The position numbers and the translations under genes were made by a program. Below the pieces are notes generated by a model that ran no database searches, was not told the DNA's origin, and was given only the letters and a program-made list of their open reading frames with translations. A DNA stretch of 64,000 nucleotides from Dendrobium chrysotoxum (lineage: Eukaryota; Streptophyta; Magnoliopsida; Asparagales; Orchidaceae): NCBI GenBank assembly GCA_019925795.1, contig CM034305.1:97609571-97673570 (forward strand), given 5' to 3'. This document shows, in pieces, positions 55,397 to 64,000 of the stretch. Position 1 is the first letter of the stretch. Each line of letters begins with the position of its first letter.

Positions 55397-55745
55397 ATAG
55401 TTTGCTCTAGTTTTGCATGCTAGACTTCATCCTAGGAATTGTTTTAATTGTTTCCCTACTTTGTTACATGCATGCTATCTTTTTAATGAGTTTAGTTACA
55501 TGATATGCTTGTTGTCCTCTACATTTCTGCATGCATTTAGTGTGTTATAAAGCCTTTTCATTGGTGTCTAAGTGCTGTCATTAACCTTTCAACCTTGCTA
55601 GTTGTCTAGGAGACTTAACACATTCGTTTAGATTGCTGTCCTTAAGTTTCCTGCAGCTTTTAGCGTCATTATAGGGTGTTTTCCTGCACTTACACTGGCT
55701 GTCTACTCCTAGTTGTTTCCCCTAAACCTACCCTAGTGTTTAGCA

Positions 55746-56620
55746 ATGGACCCCGAACAACTTGGAAGGACTTTGGACCTACTGGTTGGCCAAATGAATG
55801 CTATTAGCCAACAATTAAAAGAAAATCAAGCTGATCTCGCTGATTTTCGTAGAACTACCACTGACCGTCTTGATACCATAGAGCATGGTAGAAGCCACCC
55901 GATTCCGTATACCCCTTCTAGGCCACCCTTTATGTACGGGGATGATCCTTTTATGGATGAGGGGCACCCTCGAGCTCCTCATCGTGTCCCCCACCATAGG
56001 CAAGAGCACCACCACGACCCTGATCTTCCCCTGATGAAGAATATCAAGGTCGATGCGCCTACTTTCGATGGTACCCTCAATCCCCAGCTCTTTCTGGACT
56101 GGATCAAAGGTATGGATAATTTCTTTAGGTGGTATGACATCTCCGAGGCTAGGAAGGTCAGTTTCGCCAGCATGAAACTAATTGGGAGGGCTAGCCAGTT
56201 CTGGTCTAACTTAGAAAGCCTTAGGGAGTCTCGCAATGAGTACCCCATCACTGACTGGTTGTCGATGAAGCGTGAGCTTAAGCAAAAGTACCTTCCCCCT
56301 TCGTACTTCCCTAGGCTCTTAGATAGGTGGCATAGACTGACTCAGGGTAGCAAACCCGTCAAAGATTACATCGCCTCCTTCGATGATTTCTTGATCCGTT
56401 GTAAAGGGGAGACCTCCACTACCCCTGCACAAATTCTATCCATGTTTCGTACCGGGTTGCGAGAGGATCTTCGCAACAAGCTGTTCGCCCGAAATATCAC
56501 AACCCTAGAGAATGCGTATAGTTTAGTACTTGACCTAGAGGAGAGTTGATCCCAGCATTCTAGCCGTCACCACGACCCTAGACCCCCCTACAGACCGCAG
56601 GTAGTTCCACCCCGCAATCC
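55746..56620 (+). pseudogene. gag of the chromovirus
   Basis: The open part (55746-56549, 267 codons) begins MDPEQLGRTLDLLVGQMNAI, a helical N-terminus, followed by a Pro/His-rich stretch. The retrotransposon gag domain lies at residues ~97-265 (VDAPTFDGTLNPQLFLDWIK, SFASMKLIGRASQFW, GLREDLRNKLFARNI). A TGA at 56547 ends it early; the same frame then stays open through a Pro/Arg-rich linker to a frameshift at about 56580-56620. Beyond it the zinc knuckle is in the pol frame. Gag coats the RNA and forms the particle. One continuous gag-pol frame would be normal for this group. Confidence 0.9.
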
Positions 56621-56740
56621 TCTACTACCCGACCTACTCCGGGTAGTAGCACCCGACCTCCTACGGGTTCCCCTGCACCTCGACCTGATTTTAGAAGTAA
56701 ACCTCCCACCCCTGATACCCCTCGGTCCAGTCCCGGGACC

Positions 56741-58880
56741 AAGTGCTTTCGATGCCAGGGGTATGGGCATATCGCTTCCCAGTGCTCCAGTCCCTACAAA
56801 GTTTTCATTATTGAGGAGTTTACTGAGGAGGATCCTGAGCCCGAGGTTGATCAGGTTCACCAAGTGGAAGAAGAGGGTGATTTCTTCGAGGAGGACGATG
56901 ACACCGCCGTCCTCCATTGCCTTCAGAAGTTGGACACATCTCCCATCTGCGTGGTGAGATGTGCGCTGTCACACCCTGTTACCTCCGATGACTGGCGTAG
57001 GACTTCTATCTTTCACACCTACACCAAAATCAAGGATAAAAACTGTAAAGTTATCGTAGATAGTGGCAGTTGCATCAATGCTGTCTCCTCCAGCATGGTG
57101 TCCAAATTAGGCCTTTCTGCTGTTCCTCACCCCAGTCCATATAAGGTAGCTTGGGTCAACTCCACTGCCTTGGAAGTGAAGGAACGAAGTCTCGTACCTA
57201 TCTCCTTTGCCACTTATAAGGAGAACATATGGTGCGATGTTCTGATTATGGATGTGGGACAAATTCTGTTAGGGCGACCTTGGATTTTTGATAATGATGT
57301 CCACATCTATGGGCGTTCAAACACCTGCGTGTTTGAACATGCGGGTAAAAAGATCAAGCTTTTACCATCGCAGCCCCGGGTCAAGGAAGAACCTAAACCC
57401 CACCCCCTTAAGTCCAAGAAAGGACTAAACTTGGTCACCGCCAAGGTTCTGGACTCTGAGGTCACTCGTGGTGCACCTCTATACGCTTTAGTGGGTCGTG
57501 AGATTCCCACCGAATCTGATGACCCCATTCCTCAGGAAGTCCAACCTATCGTAGGGCAATTTGTTGATGTCTTCCCGGATGACCTCCCTGATCAGTTACC
57601 CCCTCTCCGAGACATTCAGCATGCTATAGACTTAGTCCCTGGAGCCTCCCTCCCAAACCTGCCACACTATCGCATGAACCCCACGGAACATGCCGAACTT
57701 AAGAAGCAGGTAGACGAGTTACTGCAGCGAGGTTTCATTAAGGAAAGTCTTAGTCCCTGCGCGGTGCCCGCCCTTCTCACTCCTAAGAAGGACGGATCTT
57801 GGAGGATGTGTGTTGATAGCCGTGCTATCAACAAAATCACCGTCAAATATCGATTTCCTATTCCTAGATTAGACGATATGCTTGATATGATGACGGGTGC
57901 CACTCTCTTCTCCAAGATCGATCTTAAGAGTGGATACCACCAGATCCGGATCCGACCCGGTGATGAGTGGAAGACTGCTTTCAAGACCAAGGACGGTCTT
58001 TATGAGTGGATGGTCATGCCTTTCGGGTTGAGTAACGCCTCGAGTACTTTCATGAGAATTATGACCCAAGTGTTGCGTCCTTTTATGGGTAAGTTTGTCG
58101 TTGTTTACTTTGACGACATCCTTATTTATAGTCATTCTGTTGAGCAACATCTTGACCACCTTAAGCAAGTCTGTTTTGTTTTAAGGAAAGAACAGTTATA
58201 CGCTAATCCCAAGAAGTGTACTTTTCTCGTAGATCAAGTCATCTTTCTAGGGTTTATCGTATCGGCTGGCGGGGTTTCTGCTGACCCTGAGAAAGTAAAA
58301 GCCATAGTTGAGTGGCCCCTTCCTCAAAGCATCCGGGAAGTCCACAGCTTCCACGGATTGGCCACCTTCTATAGGAGATTCATACGAAACTTCAGTACAA
58401 TCGTATCTCCTATCACTGATTGTCTTAAAAAGGGTGATTTCCACTGGACCCCGGCCGCCACCAGAGCTTTCGAGGATATTAAGAAAAGAATGGTGGAGGC
58501 CCGAGTGATGAGACTTCCTGACTTCTCCAAAGTCTTCGAAGTGACTTGCGACGCTTCGGGGGTCGGAATTGGAGGAGTCCTCTCCCAGGAAGGTCATCCT
58601 GTAGCGTATTTCAGTGAGAAACTGAATGATATTCGGCAGTGATATTTCACTTACGATAAGGAATTCTATGCCGTGATCCAATCTCTCCGTTATTGGCGAC
58701 ACTACTTGCTCCCGCAAGAGTTCTTCATCTTCTCGGATCACGAAGCTTTACGTTAATCAACTCCCAGAAGAAGTTGAATGCACGCCACGGTCGTTGGGTA
58801 GAATTCCTTCAAGAGTACACTTATACCCTTAGGCATAAGGCGAGAGTTGAGATAAAGCTGCCGATGCCCTCAGTCGTCGC
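56741..58880 (+). pseudogene. pol, zinc knuckle-protease-RT-RNase H part
   Basis: KCFRCQGYGHIASQC at 56741 is the gag zinc knuckle (CCHC, all ligands present) and is in frame with pol. From a 592-residue frame counted from 56864: protease DSG at residues 66-68, linker with DVFPDDLPDQLPPLRDIQ, RT from about 270 with KKDGSWRMCVDSRAINKITV, LFSKIDLKSGYHQIRI, and the catalytic YFDD at 415-418. RNase H starts at VTCDASG (Asp 563). A TGA at 58640 cuts RNase H. Two frameshifts follow, near 58754 and 58850, the second just before the DKAADALSRR end of RNase H. Together these make reverse transcriptase-RNase H inactive in this copy, although the RT catalytic residues are intact. Confidence 0.93.
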
Positions 58881-60533
58881 ATGATGACTACCACTGAGTT
58901 GAGGGCCGAAGTCGTAGGTTTTGACCAAATAAAGAAGGACTATTTGGACTGCCCCGACTTCAAAGAAACATACTCTCTCTTGTCCATAGGCAGCACGCGC
59001 CTTGTGGACGATTTCCTTCTGGAGGATGGTTATCTTTTTAAAGCTCAAAAGCTTTGCATCCCGAGCACCTCCTTAAGGGATTTTCTGGTCTGGGAACTCC
59101 ACGCCGGAGGCCTCGCTGGGCATTTCGGCCGAGATAAAACTATAGAATCCGTGGAGTATCGCTTTTTTTGGCCCAGCCTAAAGAGAGATGTTGGTAGATT
59201 GGTTAGCCGTCGTCACACGTGTCAGCTAGCCAAACAGCGGAAGCAGAACACTGGCCTGTACACTCCGTTGCCTGTCCCTAGTTGTCCTTGGCAGGACATT
59301 AGCATGGATTTCATTTTAGGCCTGCCTAAGACTCTTCGCAAAAATGATGTCATCTGTGTCGTAGTTGATAGGTTTTCCAAGATGGCTCATTTTATACCCT
59401 GCTCCAAAACTTCCGACGCCTCCCATATTGCCAAACTTTACTTCAATGAAGTTGTCCGTCTGCACGGCTTACCTAAAACCATTGTGTCTGATAGGGACGT
59501 TAAGTTCACTAGCTACTTTTGGAAAACCCTTTGGATGAAATTAGGTATAAAGTTACAATTCTCTACTGCCTTTCATCCACAAACTGACGGTCAGACCGAG
59601 GTAGTTAATAGGAGCGTAGGTAATCTGTTAAGATCTCTGGTTGGTGATCACGTTAAGGATTGGGATTCTATCTTACCCACTGCTGAGTTTGCTTATAACA
59701 ATTCTATTAACCGAACCACTGGCCTAAGCCCTTCTGAGATTGTGTACGGGTACAAACCTAGGCAACCTTTAGATCTCATTCCTATGTGTTCTAGGTATAG
59801 GATTTCTGAGTCTGCATCATCATTTGCATCACATTTGCATGAACTTCATAAAGAAATTGCACGACAAATCGAAAAGAGCAATACTGATTATAAATTACGT
59901 GCTGATTTGAAACGAAAATTTAAAACTTTTGAGGTTGGTGATTCCGTGATGGTGCGGATTCGTCCGGAACGGTTCCCACAAGGAACGGTTAAGAAACTGC
60001 ATGCCAAAAGTGCTGGTCCATTCAAAATACTTAAGAAAATCAATGATAATGCTTATGTGGTAGATCTCCCTGCGGAGTTCAACATCAATCCCTCTTTTAA
60101 CATAGAAGATCTAGTGGCATATGAAGGTCCGGATTTTAATCCGCCAAACCCACTTACACAACAGCCTTGTGTGACCCCACCTTGTGAGATCCCTAACCTA
60201 CCCCCACTCCCAGATATTCCTAAATCACCCATAGCAGATAAAGTGGACATGATCTTGAGCGATGAAATCATCTCTACAAAGGAAGGGGGACGACGAAGAT
60301 ATTTGATCAGGTGGAAAGGTAAACCCGAGTCGGAGGATACTTGGTTGGATCGTGATGAGTTACAGCAGCTGGATCCGGATGCATTAGAGTTCTACGACAA
60401 CACCAGAGATACTTACTCGACGGAGTCGAGCTTTCTTCCACCTTGGGAGAATGATGAGGACATCCACACTTGGAAAGTCTACCGGAGACGTGGTCGTCAA
60501 TCTACGGCCACGATCGAGTCTTTATATTTTTGA
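58881..60533 (+). pseudogene. pol, integrase and chromodomain part
   Basis: The frame of 550 residues starts in the RNase H-integrase linker. The integrase zinc domain keeps His74, His81 and Cys114, but the first Cys is Arg (RHTCQLAK, residue 111), so zinc binding should fail. The catalytic triad is present: Asp143 (MDF), Asp204 (SDRD) and Glu240 (QTEVVN), with 35 residues between the last two. The GPY/F module follows (KSAGPFKILKKINDNAYVVD). The chromodomain (~456-506) has YLIRWKGKPESEDTW with its aromatic cage residues. These domains insert the element DNA, and the chromodomain would guide it to certain chromatin. The final ~27 codons overlap the 3' LTR. It has no start of its own, as it is released from a polyprotein. 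Confidence 0.93.
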
Positions 60534-62250
60534 GTTTATTTATGTTATTGTTTTCTTTTATTTTGTTACCGTTGTACCCTTACTTGAGGGTGGTTTGCTT
60601 GTAAGCCCAAGAGGGCATGTTTGTCTTTTAGTTGGTCTTTTGTTTTAGGCTATTTAAAAGCCTCCATGGTATTGTTTTGGGTAATGAATGTTTAATCAAA
60701 AAAATTACTTCAGATTTCTTTGAGTTCATGGATTGCGAGCTTGAGAGGAAGAAGGAGGGCTAGGAGAGGCTCCATTGGAGTACCCAACAGCCACCTTGGT
60801 GAGCTCTTGGTCTTTACCCTTATTTCCCTTCATTTTCTCCTTCCCCACCTCCTCACCACCACCCTTACGGCAGCCCCCCACCACCCACGGCCTAACCCCT
60901 CCTCCCCACCCTCACGGCCAAGCCCCCCCCTCCTCCCCACCGCCGGCCACCTAAGCCCCACCCTACCCCCAAGCCGCCGGCCCCTCACCCCTCCCTCTCT
61001 ATTTGGGGTTTCCTAATTTACCTTGTCGTATTTTTGGAAAGTCAAATAAAATTGAAATCAATTTGAATTCAAATTGGATACTTTCCAAAATTACTAATTC
61101 TATTTTTGGAAAGTTGCCTAATGTAATTCTAATTGAGTTTAAAATCAAATTGGATTAATTAGAGCCTTCCTAATTTACTTATTCTAAGTTAGGCAACTCC
61201 TAATTAAATCCCAAACTATTCTCTCCCCCTTCTAAAGCCGCCGGCCCCTACCCATAACCCGCCCCCTCTGTCTCTCTCTCTCTCCAATCTTCCCCCTCCC
61301 ATTAATTTTATTTTCCTATCCTAGTTCCCTCCCAATTTCAAAATCTGAGAATAATTTCAGATTTTGGAAACTTGAACCCTCTCCTAAACCCTAACCCTAA
61401 TTCCCCAACCCACCCCCTCTTGGCCGGCCACCCTCTCCTCCCACTTTTCCTTGGAATACTAGGGAAAACTCTTCCTCCCTCGCAACGATACTTCTAGGAC
61501 AGCAAGGGCCAGTCGTCTTCAACACTCCTCCGGCCCAATCGCTATGAATGGAAGCCCGCCCTTGGGATTCGAGCTTGGTGCTTTATGATCAAGACAATAT
61601 TGACATACTCCGCTCCCCCTTCTTCGACGTAGGATTTGACTACGAAACCACCGTCGAAGAATACTTCGGGCGGATCCACATCCCCTTGGTAGATACAATC
61701 GACGACCAAAGATTCAAAGGAAGGTGGACTATCGTCGGTCGCTTCACACCCGCCATCTTTCCGACTACTTCACCGTCTCCCTTCAAAGACTACATCCATC
61801 GTCTTCTACAAATCGTCACCGGCATCATTAGCAAACCAAAGGACTTCCTTCGGCGACGACTCCCACCACATAAGGGTTGACTTTTCTTCCCTTTTTCAAT
61901 TACTTCTTTGTTCTCTAACCTTGTCAGTGGTGACAGAAATGCAAGGGATCGCTCCGCTTAATCTTGCTAAAGCTTAGTAAACGTAGGGTTTTATTGAGCG
62001 CACTTTCTTTGCTATTAATCTCGTTGTTAATTAAGGGATTATGAATGAACGTTTACCATGTTAGCTTTAAGTTGGTTTTCCAAGCTATTTGTTTGATTCA
62101 AGCTCTTTTAATGTGGTTTGGCCTAAACGCAAGCACCCCTCCTTTGTTTTTTTTATCGTTCTAGTTTGCTAGTAATATAATCAAGTAATTGCTCCTAAAA
62201 TAATTCGTGCAACTCCTAACTTTTGTTCAAAACATATTAGTCCTGCATCA
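60452..62250 (+). repeat. 3' LTR of the chromovirus (1799 bases)
   Basis: It differs from the 5' LTR by scattered substitutions, a ~35-base extra CCTCACGGCCAAGCCCC-containing segment near 60905-60945, and a shorter CT run. Its first 82 bases also encode the end of pol. Confidence 0.95.
61548..61880 (+). CDS. LTR-internal ORF, 3' LTR copy (unknown protein, 110 aa)
   Basis: The frame is intact and nearly identical to the 5' LTR copy. It differs at a few residues (for instance Ser for Gly at 9, Tyr for Asp at 13 and Pro for Ser at 24). The Pro at 24 is shared with the solo LTR copy, so the Ser of the 5' LTR is the derived state. Confidence 0.6.
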   Translation: MEARPWDSSLVLYDQDNIDILRSPFFDVGFDYETTVEEYFGRIHIPLVDTIDDQRFKGRWTIVGRFTPAIFPTTSPSPFKDYIHRLLQIVTGIISKPKDFLRRRLPPHKG

Positions 62251-62255
62251 CCCTG
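62251..62255 (+). repeat. Target-site duplication CCCTG (right)
   Basis: Partner of 53592-53596. hAT sequence resumes directly after it. Confidence 0.95.
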
Positions 62256-62510
62256 CTTGCGTAAATGAATACTGAATACGCGCAATCAGGCGTCGGACAA
62301 GCTGTTTATCTACGCATAAATTGTTTTTTTTTATTATTTAATAGGATATGCGTGTCCGATACTTGTATCCATTTAAATTTAAATATTATTTTAAAGGGAT
62401 ACGTTTTTTGCCATATCAAATACATATCCGAGCCGTATCAGGCGCGTATCCGTGTCTGACATGTATCCGATATAGCACGCTTTCAAAAATAGGCATATCC
62501 GTGCAACATA

Positions 62511-63650
62511 GAGTGGGAGGTTTTTGTCCAAGAGTAGGACAATTCTTCAACATATGTCTAAGTTGATAACATCATAAATAAGTACTAGTTTTTGAGAGAC
62601 ATTTACCCTTATGAAAATTTTCACATTTCTTACAGCTCTTAATTCCTATCCAACTTCTCCACTGCTACTAGGTTTTACCTTATTTCACTTGGAATTTTTA
62701 GACTGAAAAAATAATCTGGATTGAGAAACATGTGAACTTTTCATTCCTTAAGCGTGTGTGTGTATAATGGAATTCACGTGTTTGCTAAGTGGCCTGCAAA
62801 TCCAACTTTACCTTCTTTACCCCTCTCCACCAGCAAAGAGTTGTCATGGATTCCTAAGGGAATTAAAAGTTATTTAATTTGTGACTGTTGTAGATGATTT
62901 TGTTATTTTCTGATTAACAAAGTTTCTTTAGAGTGGTATAGCACTTACTCTTGCTTCAGCAGGAGGTTTTTGTCCAAGAGTAGGACAATTCTTCGGCATA
63001 TGTCTAAGTTGATAACATCAAAAGCAAGCATTAGTTCTAGAGAGACATTCACCCTTATGAAATTTTTCACCTTTCTATAGCTCTTAGTACCTATTTAACT
63101 TCCACTGCTATTGGGTTTTACGTAGAATTTTCAAGCTGAAAAAACAGTTTGGATTGAGAAACATGTGAACTTTTCATCCTTAAGTGTGTGTGTATTATGG
63201 AAGTCACGTTTTTTACAAGTGGCCTGCAAATCCAACTTTACCTTCTTGACCCCTCTCCACCAGCAAAGAGTTGTCATGGATTCCTAAGGTAATTAAAAGT
63301 TATTTAATTTGTGACTGTTGTAGATGATTTTGTTATTTTCTGCTTAACAAAGTTTCTTTAGAGTGGTATAGCACTTACTCTTGCTTCAGCAGGAGGTTTT
63401 TGTCCGAGAGTAGGACAATTCTTCGGCATATGTCTAAGTTGATAACATCAAAAGCAAGCATTAGTTTTAGAGAGACATTCACCCTTATGAAAATTTTCAC
63501 CTTTCTATAGCTCTTAGTACCTATTTAACTTCCACTGCTATTGGGTTTTACGTAGAATTTTCAAGCTGAAAAAACAGTTTGGATTGAGAAACATGTGAAC
63601 TTTTCATTCCTTAAGTGTGTGCGATTCCTAAGGGAATTAAAAGTTATCTA
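62511..63650 (-). pseudogene. Tandem gag zinc-knuckle units of the outer Ty3/gypsy element
   Basis: Units of ~430 bases start at GGAGGTTTTTGTCCAAGAGT (62517, 62963 and 63390). On the minus strand each encodes a decayed CCHC knuckle, read as CF-stop-CYQLRHMPKNCPTLGQ in the middle unit, with the four ligand positions kept, followed by a Gln/Lys/Pro stretch. The units are close to each other (few differences between the second and third). The first unit is the one split by the hAT element. This is the 5' (gag) end of the same old element whose pol lies at 39.5-44.35 kb. Confidence 0.7.
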
Positions 63651-63655
63651 ATTTG

Positions 63656-63684
63656 CCCCCCCCCACACACACACACACACACAC
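63656..63684 (+). repeat. C run and (CA)n microsatellite
   Basis: Eight C followed by about ten CA units, at the edge of the gag repeat array. Confidence 0.95.
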
Positions 63685-63814
63685 TCTTCGTATCCCAATA
63701 ATAAACATAACTGGATGCATTTATTCCTTAATATTAATCAATTTTTGTAACCAAATTTTACAACCCACTTGTGAGCTTTATTTTTTAAATGTGTTCTTCT
63801 GCAAAGGATATATA

Positions 63815-64000
63815 GGTTCCCTTAAAAGCAAATTAATGGAATTAATAGATATTATGATTAACATGAAGATAAATATTCTATGCATTCAAGAAACTGAATG
63901 GGTTGGAGAGAAGGCTAAGGAGATTGATAATTTATGATTTAAATTATGGTATTCCGGTAGGAGTCATACTAGAAATGGTATAGGTGTGATTATAGATAAG
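63815..64000 (+). mobile_element. RTE-type LINE, endonuclease start, runs off the window
   Basis: It reads GSLKSKLMELIDIMINMKIN, ILCIQETEWVGEKAKEIDNL, a stop, then FKLWYSGRSHTRNGIGVIID, the first ~70 residues of the RTE endonuclease, including the metal-binding Glu of QET. The leader and the first strand are missing. Whether the rest is present beyond base 64000 cannot be seen. Confidence 0.85.

Larger units (their letters stand above)
53597..62250 (+). mobile_element. Ty3/gypsy chromovirus, nearly complete (8654 bases)
   Basis: It has two direct LTRs (53597-55382 and 60452-62250), TG..CA ends, CCCTG duplication, a primer site TGGTATCAGAGC two bases after the 5' LTR, then gag, protease, RT, RNase H, integrase and chromodomain in gypsy order. 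The last ~27 codons of pol lie inside the 3' LTR. The LTRs differ at about 7 positions in the first ~370 bases, so the insertion is fairly young. It carries a gag stop (56547), a frameshift near 56580-56620, a pol stop (58640), frameshifts near 58754 and 58850, and a lost integrase zinc ligand, so this copy is inactive on its own. The zinc knuckle and tail suggest the Galadriel or CRM side of plant chromoviruses, but the clade is not settled. Confidence 0.95.
51319..62510 (-). mobile_element. hAT-type DNA transposon, itself interrupted
   Basis: The ends are inverted repeats TATGTTGCAC (51319-51328) and GTGCAACATA (62501-62510). Both have subterminal GGATACG/CGTATCC words (51340-51375 and 62396-62470). 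Inside, on the minus strand, is a decayed hAT transposase. Without the inserted chromovirus it measures ~2.5 kb, a normal hAT size. It sits in a repeated gag unit of the outer gypsy element. Comparison with the uninterrupted units at ~62935 and ~63365 shows the left border after GCACTTA-like sequence, but the right border is missing some unit sequence, so a clean 8-base duplication is not seen. Confidence 0.75.

Noticed and set aside
1..64000. tRNA, rRNA or other structured RNA genes
   Set aside because: No cloverleaf-compatible A-box/B-box pair or rRNA core sequence was noticed by reading. A covariance-model search was not possible here.

Overview
This is a stretch of plant nuclear genome, most likely a flowering plant with large, transposon-filled introns. 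The evidence is a split plant-type glucose-6-phosphate 1-epimerase gene with GT-AG introns, plant RTE and L1 LINEs, chromodomain Ty3/gypsy elements with an initiator-tRNA-Met type primer site (TGGTATCAGAGC), and a plant hAT transposase. The species cannot be named from sequence alone. Introns of about 10 kb would suit palms, orchids, magnoliids or other long-intron lineages, but that is inference.

The only host gene I can support is on the + strand. Five coding exons (10871-10963, 20948-21022, 30787-30843, 30930-31090, 36068-36208) join in frame into the N-terminal ~176 residues of a glucose-6-phosphate 1-epimerase. Its introns are 9984, 9764, 86 and 4977 bases long, followed by an intron of at least 27.8 kb. 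The last ~130 residues of the family were not found up to the window end, so the gene either runs out of the window or is broken.

Almost everything else is layers of mobile elements. 1-10 kb (upstream of the gene): RTE LINE pieces, a candidate solo LTR, and an L1 LINE remnant carrying a 35-base G run. 10.1-10.7 kb: a GC-rich repetitive island just before the promoter. Intron 1: a decayed minus-strand Ty3/gypsy element whose integrase is split by a solo LTR (14439-16256, target duplication CATTT), and a 3'-truncated RTE. Intron 2: an RTE 3' end, a non-autonomous TIR element, another decayed gypsy, and a short LTR-like pair around a GC-rich core. Intron 4: an L1 remnant interrupted by a 3.4-kb gag-only LTR retrotransposon with matching LTRs and target duplication TATTA.

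Intron 5 is a four-level nest. A decayed minus-strand Ty3/gypsy element (LTR at 38.5-39.5 kb, pol at 39.5-44.35 kb, gag at 51.1-51.3 and 62.5-63.65 kb) holds a 6.8-kb unclassified block with three kinds of tandem repeat (44.35-51.14 kb). It also holds a hAT element (51319-62510), and the hAT holds a young, nearly complete chromovirus (53597-62250, target duplication CCCTG). The chromovirus has 1.8-kb LTRs, gag, protease, reverse transcriptase, RNase H, integrase and a chromodomain, but several inactivating lesions.

The observation most worth following is a ~110-codon reading frame inside the chromovirus LTR itself. It is also present in the related solo LTR 40 kb away. Between the two, synonymous changes outnumber replacement changes over the first 70 codons, which suggests a protein under purifying selection that I do not recognise.
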